From UBA8752 sp002172485 (GTDB taxonomy: Bacteria > Bacteroidota > Bacteroidia > Flavobacteriales_D > Sanyastnellaceae), in the NCBI GenBank assembly GCA_042089915.1, contig JBELJZ010000010.1, positions 21,699-85,698 of the forward strand: DNA of 64,000 nucleotides, read 5' to 3'. Positions 8,716-17,141 of the stretch are shown in pieces (position 1 is the stretch's first letter; the number at the start of each line of letters is the position of its first letter). Below the pieces are notes generated by a model. The model did no database searches. It saw only the letters and a list, made by a program, of their open reading frames with translations, and had not been told where the DNA came from. A program made the translations under genes and the position numbers.

Positions 8716-10176
8716 ATGTCCGACACCATTCGCCAAATCGAACCTCGGAACCTCTGGGGACGCTTCGCTGACCTCAACGCCATCCCCCGCGCCTCCGGAA
8801 AGGAGCAGGCCGTTTGCGCCTGGATCGAGGGGCTCGCAGAAGCAGCAGGCCTTCAGGTGGAGTCCGACGCTGTGGGCAATGTGCTGGTCCGGAAACCAGC
8901 CACTTCCGGCATGGAAGACCGGAAAACGGTCATCCTCCAGAGCCACGTGGACATGGTCCACCAGAAAAACAACGCCACCGAATTTGACTTCGACACGGAA
9001 GGCATCCGCATGAAGGTCGAGGGCGACTGGGTCCGTGCTGAAGGCACCACCCTCGGCGCCGACAACGGTTTGGGCGTGGCCACCATGCTGGCGGTCATGG
9101 AGTCCACCGACCTCCCCCATCCGCCCATGGAGTTTCTCTTCACCATTGACGAAGAGACCGGCATGACCGGCGCCCTTGAACTCCAGCAAAACTGGCTACA
9201 AGGCGACATCCTACTCAACCTCGATACCGAGGACGATCGGGAAATTGGCATCGGCTGCGCGGGTGGCGTCGACTTGTCTTTCCGAGGTGAATACTTCGCC
9301 ACGCCAGGCACCGAGGAGCACGGGGTTTTGGTCGAAGTCAAAGGTGGCACAGGTGGCCACTCCGGCATGGACATCCACAAAGGCTTCGTCAACGCCAACA
9401 AACTGCTCGTTCGCCTGCTGCGCGAAATGTCCGACCATGACGCCACGGTGGAATTGGCCATGCTGGATGGCGGCGGACTGCGCAATGCCATTCCCAGGGA
9501 AGCCCGCGCCACGGTCGCCTCGAGTTGGAGTTCGGCAGAATGGGCCACGAGGCTGGACGAACTGGTGAACGCCATTCAAGCCGAGTACCGCACCACCGAT
9601 CCGCAACTGAGCCTTCATTTTCATGACGTGGGGGCACCAGCGGACGTCGCGCCCTCCGAAGTGGCTGCCGGTTTCCTTTCCGCTTTGGATGCCTGCCCCA
9701 ATGGCATTGACCGCATGAGCCCGGACATCGAAGGCTTGGTCCAAACCTCCAACAACCTGGCCCGCATTCTGCTTCAGGAAGGCCGCCTGGAGGCCCACTG
9801 TTTGACGAGAAGCTCAGTGGATTCGGAAAAGCTCGACTTGGCGCGCCGGATCGAGGCCCCGTTTCTCATGGCGGGCCTGACGCCGAGCCGCGGTGGCGCA
9901 TACCCCGGTTGGACGCCCAACCCCAACAGCGATGTGGTCCGCATGATGACCGAACTCTACCGCGAGCTGCATCAAGAGGAGCCCCTGGTCCTGGCCTGCC
10001 ATGCGGGCTTGGAATGCGGCATCCTCGGCAGCCGTTACCCGGGACTCGACATGGTCAGCTTCGGACCGACCATCCTCGGGGCGCACAGCCCGGATGAGCG
10101 CGCTTCCGTGTCGTCCACCGCCAAATACTGGAACTGGTTCAAGGAAGCCCTTGTCCGCACCCCCAAACGCGCATGA
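8716..10176 (+). CDS. pepD: Aminoacyl-histidine (cytosolic non-specific) dipeptidase PepD
   Basis: Cytoplasmic M20-family metallodipeptidase that hydrolyses Xaa-His and other dipeptides. The 486 aa length nearly equals the E. coli enzyme (485 aa). Family motifs are in place: 'VGNVLVRKPATSGMEDRK', the metal ligand in 'LQSHVDMVHQKNN', 'GTTLGADNGLGVA', the catalytic glutamate region 'TIDEETGMTGA', and 'GHSGMDIHKG' of the dimerisation domain. The start at 8716 matches the family N-terminus (MSDTIRQIEPRNLWGRF). Its stop overlaps the surE start by ATGA, so the two are translationally coupled. Confidence 0.95.
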   Translation: MSDTIRQIEPRNLWGRFADLNAIPRASGKEQAVCAWIEGLAEAAGLQVESDAVGNVLVRKPATSGMEDRKTVILQSHVDMVHQKNNATEFDFDTEGIRMKVEGDWVRAEGTTLGADNGLGVATMLAVMESTDLPHPPMEFLFTIDEETGMTGALELQQNWLQGDILLNLDTEDDREIGIGCAGGVDLSFRGEYFATPGTEEHGVLVEVKGGTGGHSGMDIHKGFVNANKLLVRLLREMSDHDATVELAMLDGGGLRNAIPREARATVASSWSSAEWATRLDELVNAIQAEYRTTDPQLSLHFHDVGAPADVAPSEVAAGFLSALDACPNGIDRMSPDIEGLVQTSNNLARILLQEGRLEAHCLTRSSVDSEKLDLARRIEAPFLMAGLTPSRGGAYPGWTPNPNSDVVRMMTELYRELHQEEPLVLACHAGLECGILGSRYPGLDMVSFGPTILGAHSPDERASVSSTAKYWNWFKEALVRTPKRA

Positions 10177-10979
10177 ATCCAAATACTACAGGCCGCCGGC
10201 CCCGCATCGTCGTCACCAATGATGACGGCATCACCGCCAAAGGCATCCAATCCTTGGCGGAGGCCATGACCGACTTTGGCGATGTCTACATCGTCGCGCC
10301 AGACAGCCCACAAAGCGGGATGGGCCATGCGGTGACCTTCAGCCGCATCCTGCGCCTCCACCCCTTTGAATTTGGGCGAGGCAGTGTCGAAGCGCGCGCC
10401 TGTTCCGGCACACCGGTCGATTGTGTGAAACTGGCCGTGGCGGAGGTCTTCGGCGAAGACAACTTGCCCGATCTGCTCGTGAGCGGCATCAACCACGGCA
10501 GCAATGCCTCCATCAACGTCATCTACTCTGGCACCATGTCGGCGGCCGTCGAAGGTGCGATGTGCGGCATTCCCTCCATCGGATTCTCCCTGATGGATGA
10601 ACGCTGGGATGCGGACTTCACCGCCTCGGTGGACGTGGCCCGCACGATGGCCAAGGCGGTGCTCGACCATGGACTCCCCCAAGGCACCTGCCTCAACGTC
10701 AACATCCCGAAAGTGTCACCCGCCGAGCTTCAAGGCATCCAGATTTGCCGTCAAGCCATGGGGCACTGGCGCGACACATTCGACCAACGGGAGACCCCTG
10801 GCGGCAGCCCCTACTATTGGATGCGCGGCGAATTCCACAACCCCGACAAAGGGGCGGACACCGACATTCATGCCCTCCAGCGGGGCTTTGCGAGCGTTGT
10901 GCCCGTCCAGTTCGACCTGACCGCGCACCACACCATTGGCACCCTCAACAGTTGGGACCTCTCCCATGGCCAAGACTGA
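10173..10979 (+). CDS. surE: 5'/3'-nucleotidase SurE
   Basis: Metal-dependent nucleoside monophosphate phosphatase, 268 aa. The N-terminal 'IVVTNDDGITAKGI' supplies the Asp-Asp metal ligands. 'VAPDSPQSGMGHAVT', 'CSGTPVDCVKLAV' and 'VSGINHGSNASINVIYSGT' are hallmark SurE segments. The ATG overlaps the pepD stop (ATGA), and its own 3' end overlaps the next small ORF by 14 nt, so it sits inside a four-gene run ending in lpxB. SurE beside lipid A synthesis genes is unremarkable in Gram-negative bacteria. Confidence 0.96.
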   Translation: MNPNTTGRRPRIVVTNDDGITAKGIQSLAEAMTDFGDVYIVAPDSPQSGMGHAVTFSRILRLHPFEFGRGSVEARACSGTPVDCVKLAVAEVFGEDNLPDLLVSGINHGSNASINVIYSGTMSAAVEGAMCGIPSIGFSLMDERWDADFTASVDVARTMAKAVLDHGLPQGTCLNVNIPKVSPAELQGIQICRQAMGHWRDTFDQRETPGGSPYYWMRGEFHNPDKGADTDIHALQRGFASVVPVQFDLTAHHTIGTLNSWDLSHGQD

Positions 10980-11280
10980 CCAACGGGATCAAATGGGACT
11001 CGGCGCCTTGGCCGCCATTTTGGCGGGGGGTATCGGGTACGTCCTGTTGGGCACCATCTGGGGGTGGACGCAAGGCGAATCCTTGGCCTATTTCCACCAA
11101 GAGGTGTTTCTGGGAAGCCCCCTCTTCAAGGATCGGATTCTGAGCCTGTGCACCTTGGCCATGGTGCCCGTCTTCCACACCGCATACCGGCGAAAAATGG
11201 ACCGGTTCGCCCGGGGCTCCATGCTGGTCATGGTCCTGCTGGTGCTCGCCATCGTAGCCATCCAGATACAAGCGGAATGA
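10966..11280 (+). CDS. Small inner-membrane protein, unknown function
   Basis: 104 aa with three hydrophobic stretches: about residues 11-35 ('LGALAAILAGGIGYVLLG'), 55-72 and 84-102 ('MLVMVLLVLAIVAIQI'). I do not recognise the family. The ATG at 10966 lies inside the end of surE (14 nt overlap), and its stop overlaps the lpxB start (ATGA). It is therefore co-translated with them and likely acts at the inner membrane; whether it helps lipid A synthesis is only a guess from position. Confidence 0.75.
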   Translation: MAKTDQRDQMGLGALAAILAGGIGYVLLGTIWGWTQGESLAYFHQEVFLGSPLFKDRILSLCTLAMVPVFHTAYRRKMDRFARGSMLVMVLLVLAIVAIQIQAE

Positions 11281-12419
11281 CACCCCCCGCCTCCCACGGG
11301 GACCGTCCCCACAAGGTTTACGTGCTGGCCGGAGAAGCTTCGGGAGACGTCCATGCGGCGCGCGTGCTCGAGGTGGCATTGGCCGTGGAACCAGAGCTCC
11401 GCATGCGGGGCATGGGAGGCGATGAGATGGAGCGCCTCGGTGTGGGACTCGTCGAGCATATCCGAAACACCTCCATCATGGGGTTTGCGGAAGTGCTCTC
11501 CCGACTCGGGTTCATTCGGCGCCTGCTGAAACGTGTCAAGGAAGACATTGCCAAGTTTCAGCCCGACCGTATTCTGCTGGTGGACTACCCGGGTTTCAAC
11601 CTGCGCATTGCGCAATGGGCCCAGTCTCAGGGCATGTCGGTCGACATGTACATCTCACCGCAAGTGTGGGCTTGGAAAGCGCATCGTGTGCACCGGATTG
11701 CCCGGGACATCGACCGCCTTCACGTGATCCTGCCCTTTGAGCCAGCCTGCTACCAGGGGCTGGACCTCGAGGTGGAATACGTCGGCCATCCGCTCCTCGA
11801 ATCCATCGACCTCGACAGCCCGTGGGACGATGCGCAACACCAAGTGTGGTGCAGTCAGCATGGATTGGACACCCAACGTCCCATTCTGGCGCTCCTCCCC
11901 GGATCCCGCAAGCAAGAGCTCCAGCGGATGCTGCCTGTGTTTTCAGCCACTGCAAACGCGCTCCCGGAATGGCAACCGGTCATCGCCGGCGCACCCGGTC
12001 GAACGGCATCCGACTACCCTACGGACATGCCAGTGCTGTTTGGGGAAACCCGCACCCTCTATAAAGCCGCGGATCTCGGACTGATCACCAGCGGCACGGC
12101 CACCTTGGAGGCCGCCTTGTCTGGATTGCCCCAAGTCGTCGCGTACAGGACCAGCCCGCTGACCTATCAGATTGCGAGGGCCTTTTCCAAGGTGGACTCC
12201 ATCTCCTTGGTCAATCTGATTCTCGGACGGGAGGCCGTGCCAGAACGCATTCAGAAAGACTGCCGCCCCGAGGCCCTCGTGGCCGCATTGCGAGACATCG
12301 CTTCAGGTGCCGGGCGCCAGCAACAGCAAGAGGATCAAACTGAATTGCGCCTCACCTTGACCAAATCCGGGGCCAGTCAACGGGTGGCCAACGCCTTGCT
12401 GCGGCCACTCGAGCATTGA
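11277..12419 (+). CDS. lpxB: Lipid-A-disaccharide synthase LpxB
   Basis: Peripheral inner-membrane glycosyltransferase (GT19) condensing UDP-2,3-diacyl-glucosamine with lipid X to make the lipid A disaccharide. 380 aa, normal family length. Signature segments: 'VYVLAGEASGDVHAARVL', 'LVDYPGFNLRIA', 'YISPQVWAWKAHRVHRI', 'FEPACY', 'YVGHPLLE', 'LALLPGSRKQEL' and 'TSGTATLEAALSGLPQVV'. The frame opens further upstream, but ATG 11277 overlaps the preceding stop (ATGA) and fits the family N-terminus. It is the last gene of the pepD run; the convergent gene's stop is 4 bp away. Confidence 0.96.
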   Translation: MTPPASHGDRPHKVYVLAGEASGDVHAARVLEVALAVEPELRMRGMGGDEMERLGVGLVEHIRNTSIMGFAEVLSRLGFIRRLLKRVKEDIAKFQPDRILLVDYPGFNLRIAQWAQSQGMSVDMYISPQVWAWKAHRVHRIARDIDRLHVILPFEPACYQGLDLEVEYVGHPLLESIDLDSPWDDAQHQVWCSQHGLDTQRPILALLPGSRKQELQRMLPVFSATANALPEWQPVIAGAPGRTASDYPTDMPVLFGETRTLYKAADLGLITSGTATLEAALSGLPQVVAYRTSPLTYQIARAFSKVDSISLVNLILGREAVPERIQKDCRPEALVAALRDIASGAGRQQQQEDQTELRLTLTKSGASQRVANALLRPLEH

Positions 12420-12423
12420 AACT

Positions 12424-13875
12424 TCAATCCCAATCAGGTATGGGCACATCGCGGTCGTGGCTCACATCGTAGGCAAAACGGAGGGTGCGGCTCTCTCCTG
12501 GCTGCAACGTGAATTTCCAAACCAACTGTTCGCGCTTCTCGTCCAACACGCCCCCATCGAGCTCATCGGGATTGACTTCGATTTCCAGCGCGCGGTTGCG
12601 TGGGAGCGGCTCCACCAGCATCACCGACCCTGCTGCATCGCTGCGATTGCTGACTTCTATGGCAAAGGCCCGGCGGTGGTGGATTCGATTGCCCAAGGCA
12701 GAGCGGTTGCACAATCCAGGCTCGACATCGCGGCGCACCGTCCAGTTCGCCACTTGTCCCGCATCAATGTGCAAGGAGTCTGCTCGGGAAGTCCAACCGA
12801 CCCAACGGGGAACCTGCCCTGGCAGCCGAAGGGACAGTTCAGATGACGTCAAGACCCGGGCTTCTCCCTCGGCCACCGACACCGTCATCATGATGCCCTC
12901 CCATTGGGCTGGAATGCCATGAAACTGGGCGACAACGTCTCGGCGGAAGGTGTTCAAATGCACTTCCCCACGGGTCGAACCTGACACCTGCACGGCGTGG
13001 TGCGCCGGATGGCGCGGCGCATCGAGCCGCAGGCGACGTCGCACACTGGCCTTCCTCGCTTTGCGTTCGTAGCCCAGGGAGGTTTCAGTTGCGTCAACCG
13101 AGTTGGCATCCGCCCAATTCCCGTCGACGAACACGACATTCACTGCAGCATCCACGGGCGTCCTGAAGTGATAGGCCACCCGCTGGAACCACGTCGCCGC
13201 GCTGGCCTCCAATGTGACCGCATCGGCTGGGGACCATCCCGCATCCCATTCGACCGTCTGGCTCCACACAGTGCCTTCCGCAGAAGGTTGAACATAGTGG
13301 ACCGTGGCCTCTCTGGAAGCCAATCCGCTGGCTTTCTGATTCAACACCTCCAATTCTGCCTGAAGCGCTGCCACTTCCTCCCGGAGTTCCACCCGGCGAT
13401 AGAGGGCTTCCCGGAACGCGGCGTGCATCCAATCGGACACATCCTCGATGTCTTCCACCAGCACCGCCTCCGCCGTGCCGCCAATCCTTCGGTTCTCCCG
13501 CAATAAGGCCAGGTCTTCTTCTACCAAGTCCAATTGGGCCGACTTGAGGAAGAGATCCAATTGAAGGCCTTCCAATCGGCCCTCGAGCTCGGACATCTGC
13601 ATCTCCATCTCGGTCGTGCGCCAATCCAGGCGGGCAGTTTTAGTGGCCACCACTTCCAAATCTCCCGGCTCGGTTAGGATCACCACGCCGTCCGCCTGGG
13701 ATGAAAAACTGCGGGCGACTGGCGCCATTTGTCCGGCGTCCAGCGTGGCGGTCCAGGTCACCACGGCTGCGTCGCGATATACGTCGATGCGCTCCACAGA
13801 CTGGGCGCATGCCCATGCCGGAGCCAGGATGGCTATAAGCCAAGCGGCCACAGCGATGTTCGAAGGTCCCCTCAT
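12424..13875 (-). CDS. Secreted DUF4140/DUF4139 (mucoidy-inhibitor-like) protein
   Basis: 483 aa. ATG 13875 follows a TAACTTCG box by 5 nt and gives a signal peptide ending near 'PAWACAQS'. The frame runs on upstream without a credible leader. The N-terminal part ('IDVYRDAAVVTWTATL') matches the DUF4140 start. A coiled-coil middle ('MQMSELEGRLEGLQLDLFLK', 'VELREEVAALQAELEVLNQK') and a DUF4139 beta-rich C-terminus ('AFAIEVSNRS', 'PNPDELDGG'-like, 'WKFTLQPGESRTLRFAYDV') complete the usual layout. Members are periplasmic or envelope proteins of undefined biochemistry. It lies convergent to lpxB and downstream of a DUF4249 lipoprotein. Confidence 0.85.
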   Translation of the reverse strand: MRGPSNIAVAAWLIAILAPAWACAQSVERIDVYRDAAVVTWTATLDAGQMAPVARSFSSQADGVVILTEPGDLEVVATKTARLDWRTTEMEMQMSELEGRLEGLQLDLFLKSAQLDLVEEDLALLRENRRIGGTAEAVLVEDIEDVSDWMHAAFREALYRRVELREEVAALQAELEVLNQKASGLASREATVHYVQPSAEGTVWSQTVEWDAGWSPADAVTLEASAATWFQRVAYHFRTPVDAAVNVVFVDGNWADANSVDATETSLGYERKARKASVRRRLRLDAPRHPAHHAVQVSGSTRGEVHLNTFRRDVVAQFHGIPAQWEGIMMTVSVAEGEARVLTSSELSLRLPGQVPRWVGWTSRADSLHIDAGQVANWTVRRDVEPGLCNRSALGNRIHHRRAFAIEVSNRSDAAGSVMLVEPLPRNRALEIEVNPDELDGGVLDEKREQLVWKFTLQPGESRTLRFAYDVSHDRDVPIPDWD

Positions 13876-13880
13876 GCCCC

Positions 13881-13888
13881 CGAAGTTA
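13881..13888 (-). promoter_or_regulatory. Putative -7 box of the DUF4139 gene
   Basis: TAACTTCG on the minus strand, 5 nt before ATG 13875 and only 6 bp past the stop of the upstream lipoprotein gene. The same 8-mer recurs before 40441, 41628 and 57945. Confidence 0.5.
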
Positions 13889-13894
13889 AGGGGC

Positions 13895-14851
13895 TCAAGG
13901 CACGCAGATGACGGTGTCGATGACAGGCGAATACGCGACCCACAAACCCAGACCACCTTGGACATTGGTGGACACATCCGAAGGGTTGGCAAACGGACTG
14001 CCTTGTGCCTGGATCTGCTCCTCCATGCTGGAGATGGTCTCGTACGCACCGCGGTCGATGTGGTCCCAGCGCACCGCCACGGTGTCGCCAATCTTGTAGA
14101 ATCCGATTTCCTCCGGGTTGGCATCGTCTGCGAAATCCTCGTCTGTCACGGGACGGAAAAAGGAGAATTCGAATGCGACGCCATTGAAGAATGCATCGTC
14201 AAATGCGCTTTGAGTGGGGTACAAGAAGCCGGGGTCCCGTCCCACCCGACCCGCGGACAAGCGATAGGCATTGCCCAAGGAATCCGGATCGTCGAACAGC
14301 CCATAGAGGATGCCGAGGGTGTCCACATTGCCCGGGATGCCAAACCACAAACTGTCCAATACCACCGGCGCATTCAATTTGGATTGGGCGAACACCGTGT
14401 CCCCGTCCAAACTGGCGCGAATGCCATACGTGTTGCCCACTTCACCTGTGGTGGTGAAGGACGTGTAAGCACACAACTCACTGTACTTGAGGACCTCCAC
14501 GGGAAGCTCCAACAACTCGGAGGCCAAAGCCAACTCCAATGAATCCAAGTCTGCTGCGCAGATTTCGGTCATCGGCTCGACCACCCCGTTGACCTCCATC
14601 ACCACCTCGGCTCCCCCTTGATACAAGCTGCCCAACTGGGCGGCATCGACCGGGGCGAAGTAGTCTTGAGAGCGGCTGATGAGCACCAGGGGCGGCTGAC
14701 CTGGTTCGATTCGACCCTCGAGTACCAGCAGTGGCTCTTGATTTGGCAGGGTCACATCGATGGGAGTTTCACAAGCCGTGAAGCCGAGCACAAGCAGGGC
14801 CGCGGCCCACATCCATCGGGGATTAATCAGAGCGTACAATGCAGAATTCAT
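13895..14851 (-). CDS. DUF4249-family outer-membrane lipoprotein
   Basis: 318 aa. The N-terminus has a hydrophobic segment ending in a lipobox-like 'VLGFTAC', then 'ETPIDVTLPNQEPLLVLEGR', the standard opening of DUF4249 proteins. Later 'LISRSQDYFAP' and 'GAEVVMEVNG' follow the family pattern. Bacteroidota members usually accompany TonB-dependent receptors; none is nearby, so the partner is unknown. ATG 14851 is preferred for signal peptide shape; an in-frame GTG at 14875 is possible and lies 16 nt after a perfect TAATTTTG box. Confidence 0.75.
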   Translation of the reverse strand: MNSALYALINPRWMWAAALLVLGFTACETPIDVTLPNQEPLLVLEGRIEPGQPPLVLISRSQDYFAPVDAAQLGSLYQGGAEVVMEVNGVVEPMTEICAADLDSLELALASELLELPVEVLKYSELCAYTSFTTTGEVGNTYGIRASLDGDTVFAQSKLNAPVVLDSLWFGIPGNVDTLGILYGLFDDPDSLGNAYRLSAGRVGRDPGFLYPTQSAFDDAFFNGVAFEFSFFRPVTDEDFADDANPEEIGFYKIGDTVAVRWDHIDRGAYETISSMEEQIQAQGSPFANPSDVSTNVQGGLGLWVAYSPVIDTVICVP

Positions 14852-14891
14852 GAAGGGTACAATGACGCAACGCACCGCGCGTCAACATGTT

Positions 14892-14899
14892 CAAAATTA
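14892..14899 (-). promoter_or_regulatory. Putative -7 box of the DUF4249 gene
   Basis: TAATTTTG on the minus strand matches TAnnTTTG exactly, 16 nt before GTG 14875 and 40 nt before ATG 14851. A separate inverted repeat CACATC/GATGTG (14905-14927) lies beside it in the 117 bp gap shared with nusB and could be an operator. Confidence 0.5.
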
Positions 14900-14968
14900 A
14901 GCCCCACATCTGCGGCTTCCTGATGTGAAACCGGGCCAATTGTCACACCTTGCAATTGACTCTTTGCC

Positions 14969-15913
14969 ATGTTCAACCGTCGCCAGCTCCGCATCAAGGT
15001 TCTTCAAGCCTTATACGCGTTCCACTCCGACAAGGAAGGTTCCGTCGAGGATGCCCACAAGCTTCTCTACTCGGCCTTGGAGAAGACCTACGATCTCTAC
15101 ATCCTGCTGATGTTGTTGATCGCCGAGATGCAGGACGCCGCGATTGAGCGGATTGAGGCGGGACGGATGAAGCAGCAGCCCAGCCACGAGGACCTGCACC
15201 CGAACACCAAGTTCGTCAACAACAAGCCCCTCAAGGTCATGATCAAGAGCAAGACGCTCGCCAAGGAAGCGGCAAACCGCGCCCTCGGTTGGGGCCAGGA
15301 ACGCGACCTCGTCAAGCGCCTGTTCAAGTCGCTCGTCGCCAGTGAAGAGTACGCGGCCTACATGGACAATGAGGACCGCGGTTTTCAGCACGACCGGGAA
15401 TCGCTGAACCGGATGTTCCGGAAGCACCTGATCAATGACGAGTCCCTGCAAGATTGGATCGAAGAACAGAGCATTCTGTGGAGCGACGACCTCGACCTCG
15501 CGAGCTCCATCGTGCTGAAGACGGTGAAGACCATCAACGAAGATTCGGAGGACCTCGTGTTGTCGGAGATGTGGAAGCCCGACGGTGACGACAAGGCCTT
15601 CCTCGACACCTTGTTCAGCAAGACGCTGGACATGGCGGGCGAGCACGACGCGGCCATCGAGTCCGCCGCCACCAATTGGGAAGTGGACCGCATCGCCACG
15701 ATGGACCTGATTCTCCTCCGCATGGCGCTGGCCGAAGCGCGGAATTTCGAGTCGGTGCCGTTGAAGGTGACGATGAACGAATACATCGAGCTCGCCAAAT
15801 TCTACAGCACGGAAAAGTCCAGTGCCTTTGTCAATGGCGTGCTGGACAAGCTCTTCAATGCCATGCGGGAAGATGGCCGAATCGTCAAGACCGGACGAGG
15901 ACTGATCGAATGA
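14969..15913 (+). CDS. nusB: Transcription antitermination factor NusB (long form)
   Basis: 314 aa. The N-terminus 'MFNRRQLRIKVLQALYAF' and C-terminus 'DRIATMDLILLRMALAEA', 'PLKVTMNEYIELAKFYSTEK' and 'SSAFVNGVLDKL' are NusB motifs: RNA/NusE binding and the conserved core 'NEYvelAk.f....FVNGvLd'. The roughly 140-residue enzyme of Proteobacteria is extended here by a helical insertion, as is common in Bacteroidota. It works with NusA/E/G in rRNA antitermination. Its stop overlaps the DUF1573 lipoprotein start (ATGA), opening the nusB-DUF1573-yajC-YbbR run typical of the phylum. Confidence 0.93.
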   Translation: MFNRRQLRIKVLQALYAFHSDKEGSVEDAHKLLYSALEKTYDLYILLMLLIAEMQDAAIERIEAGRMKQQPSHEDLHPNTKFVNNKPLKVMIKSKTLAKEAANRALGWGQERDLVKRLFKSLVASEEYAAYMDNEDRGFQHDRESLNRMFRKHLINDESLQDWIEEQSILWSDDLDLASSIVLKTVKTINEDSEDLVLSEMWKPDGDDKAFLDTLFSKTLDMAGEHDAAIESAATNWEVDRIATMDLILLRMALAEARNFESVPLKVTMNEYIELAKFYSTEKSSAFVNGVLDKLFNAMREDGRIVKTGRGLIE

Positions 15914-16392
15914 CCCAACGCCGCTCTCTGTCTCCGTGGATTTGGCTGACCGGGGTGTGCATCCTCGGCGCGGTGGGGTGCCTTGCGCCACAGTCCGACG
16001 AGATCGATGCCAGCTTCATCCACCTGCCAGGCGAATCCGACCCGGCCGAAGCGCCCCGCATGGCCTGGTCGGCCACCCACATGGACTTGGGACTTTTCGC
16101 CGCAGGCGAACAGCGTCACCTGACCTACACCGTCACCAACGATGGCGGCGCGCCCATGGTCATTGCGCAAGTCTTGCCCAGCTGCGGATGCACGGTGGCT
16201 GAAGCTTGGGACGAAGGCCCCATTGCCCCTGGAGAATCCCGGGACATCATCTTGCACGTCAAGGCTGGCGAAACCACGTCCACCCTGTCCGAATCGGCCA
16301 CGGTGGTCACCAACGCCGTGCCGGCCTCCATTGAACTCACCTTCACTGCGGATGTCCTTGGACCCGACCGCACAGAAACACCACAACCATGA
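15910..16392 (+). CDS. DUF1573 lipoprotein
   Basis: 160 aa. ATG 15910 overlaps the nusB stop. Residues 9-24 form a hydrophobic segment ending in a lipobox-like 'GAVGC', so the mature protein is probably lipid-anchored. The single DUF1573 (immunoglobulin-like) domain is clear from 'HMDLGLFAAGEQ', 'YTVTNDGGAPMVI', 'VLPSCGCTVAEW'-type and 'GPIAPGESRDIIL'. Function unknown. Its position between nusB and yajC is conserved in Bacteroidota. Confidence 0.88.
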   Translation: MTQRRSLSPWIWLTGVCILGAVGCLAPQSDEIDASFIHLPGESDPAEAPRMAWSATHMDLGLFAAGEQRHLTYTVTNDGGAPMVIAQVLPSCGCTVAEAWDEGPIAPGESRDIILHVKAGETTSTLSESATVVTNAVPASIELTFTADVLGPDRTETPQP

Positions 16393-16709
16393 ACTTCCAT
16401 CTCATTCTCGCCCAAGCCGCCGCGGGCGGCGGGACGTCCACCCTGGTCTTCATCGTCGGCACCATGGCCGTCTTCTACTTCTTCATCATGCGCCCGCAGA
16501 TCAAGAAGCAGAAAGAGACCCGGAAATTCCGCGAAAACATCGCCAAAGGGGACCGCATCGTCACCGTCGGTGGCTTGCACGGCACTGTGCTCGACGTCAA
16601 CGACAAGACGGTATTGCTCCGCATCGAAGAAGGCAAGATCCGGGTCGATCTCGGCGGCATTTCCGCGGATGGCGCCGCCAACGAGGAAGCCCTCCAAAAC
16701 AAAGGCTGA
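16389..16709 (+). CDS. yajC: Preprotein translocase subunit YajC
   Basis: Single-pass inner-membrane accessory of SecDF-YajC, 106 aa. One transmembrane segment ('TSTLVFIVGTMAVFYFFIM') is followed by the signature 'RPQIKKQKE' and 'GDRIVTVGGLHGTV'. It starts in an ATGA overlap with the DUF1573 gene. The stop TGA is followed two codons later, in the same reading frame, by the next gene's TTG start. Confidence 0.95.
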   Translation: MNFHLILAQAAAGGGTSTLVFIVGTMAVFYFFIMRPQIKKQKETRKFRENIAKGDRIVTVGGLHGTVLDVNDKTVLLRIEEGKIRVDLGGISADGAANEEALQNKG

Positions 16710-16712
16710 CCC

Positions 16713-17141
16713 TTGGGAACCCTGGAACGCCTCCGCTCTTCCTATGCCCGGCTGAATGGTCGGACGTTCGCCATTTGCCTGGCTTTGTCGGCTTTTCTGT
16801 GGTTGCTCCGCACCCTTGAAGGAGAGCGAACGGTCACCTGTGATTTCACCATCGAATTGGTCGGAGCAGAAGCGAACACCGGACTGCAAGCCGTGCTCAT
16901 GGACTCCACGGCACAAGCGGAGGTGACCCTGTCCCCCTGGGATCACCTCGTGGCCCGCTGGACCCTCTCTCCCGAGCCTGTGAGGCTCAAGGTTGAAGGA
17001 TTGCGCACCCCCCGAACCGAGGTGCCTTCCGGCCAATTGGCCGCCGAATTGGAGGAGAGACTGGGCAAGAGTGCCCGCGTCCGGTCCATTGCCCCGGCCA
17101 CCCTCGCCATCGATGTTCGCCGCAAGCCCAGAACGCCATGA
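16713..17141 (+). CDS. YbbR-like domain protein
   Basis: 142 aa, one N-terminal membrane anchor ('TFAICLALSAFLWLLRTL') and a single YbbR-like beta domain ('VTLSPWDHLVARWTLSPEPV'). It is identified mainly by its place straight after yajC, the usual Bacteroidota order, plus this architecture. The only plausible start is TTG 16713: yajC's stop is in frame two codons upstream and no ATG or GTG follows in frame for some distance. In many relatives coaE comes next; here nhaC does. Role unknown. Confidence 0.72.
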   Translation: MGTLERLRSSYARLNGRTFAICLALSAFLWLLRTLEGERTVTCDFTIELVGAEANTGLQAVLMDSTAQAEVTLSPWDHLVARWTLSPEPVRLKVEGLRTPRTEVPSGQLAAELEERLGKSARVRSIAPATLAIDVRRKPRTP

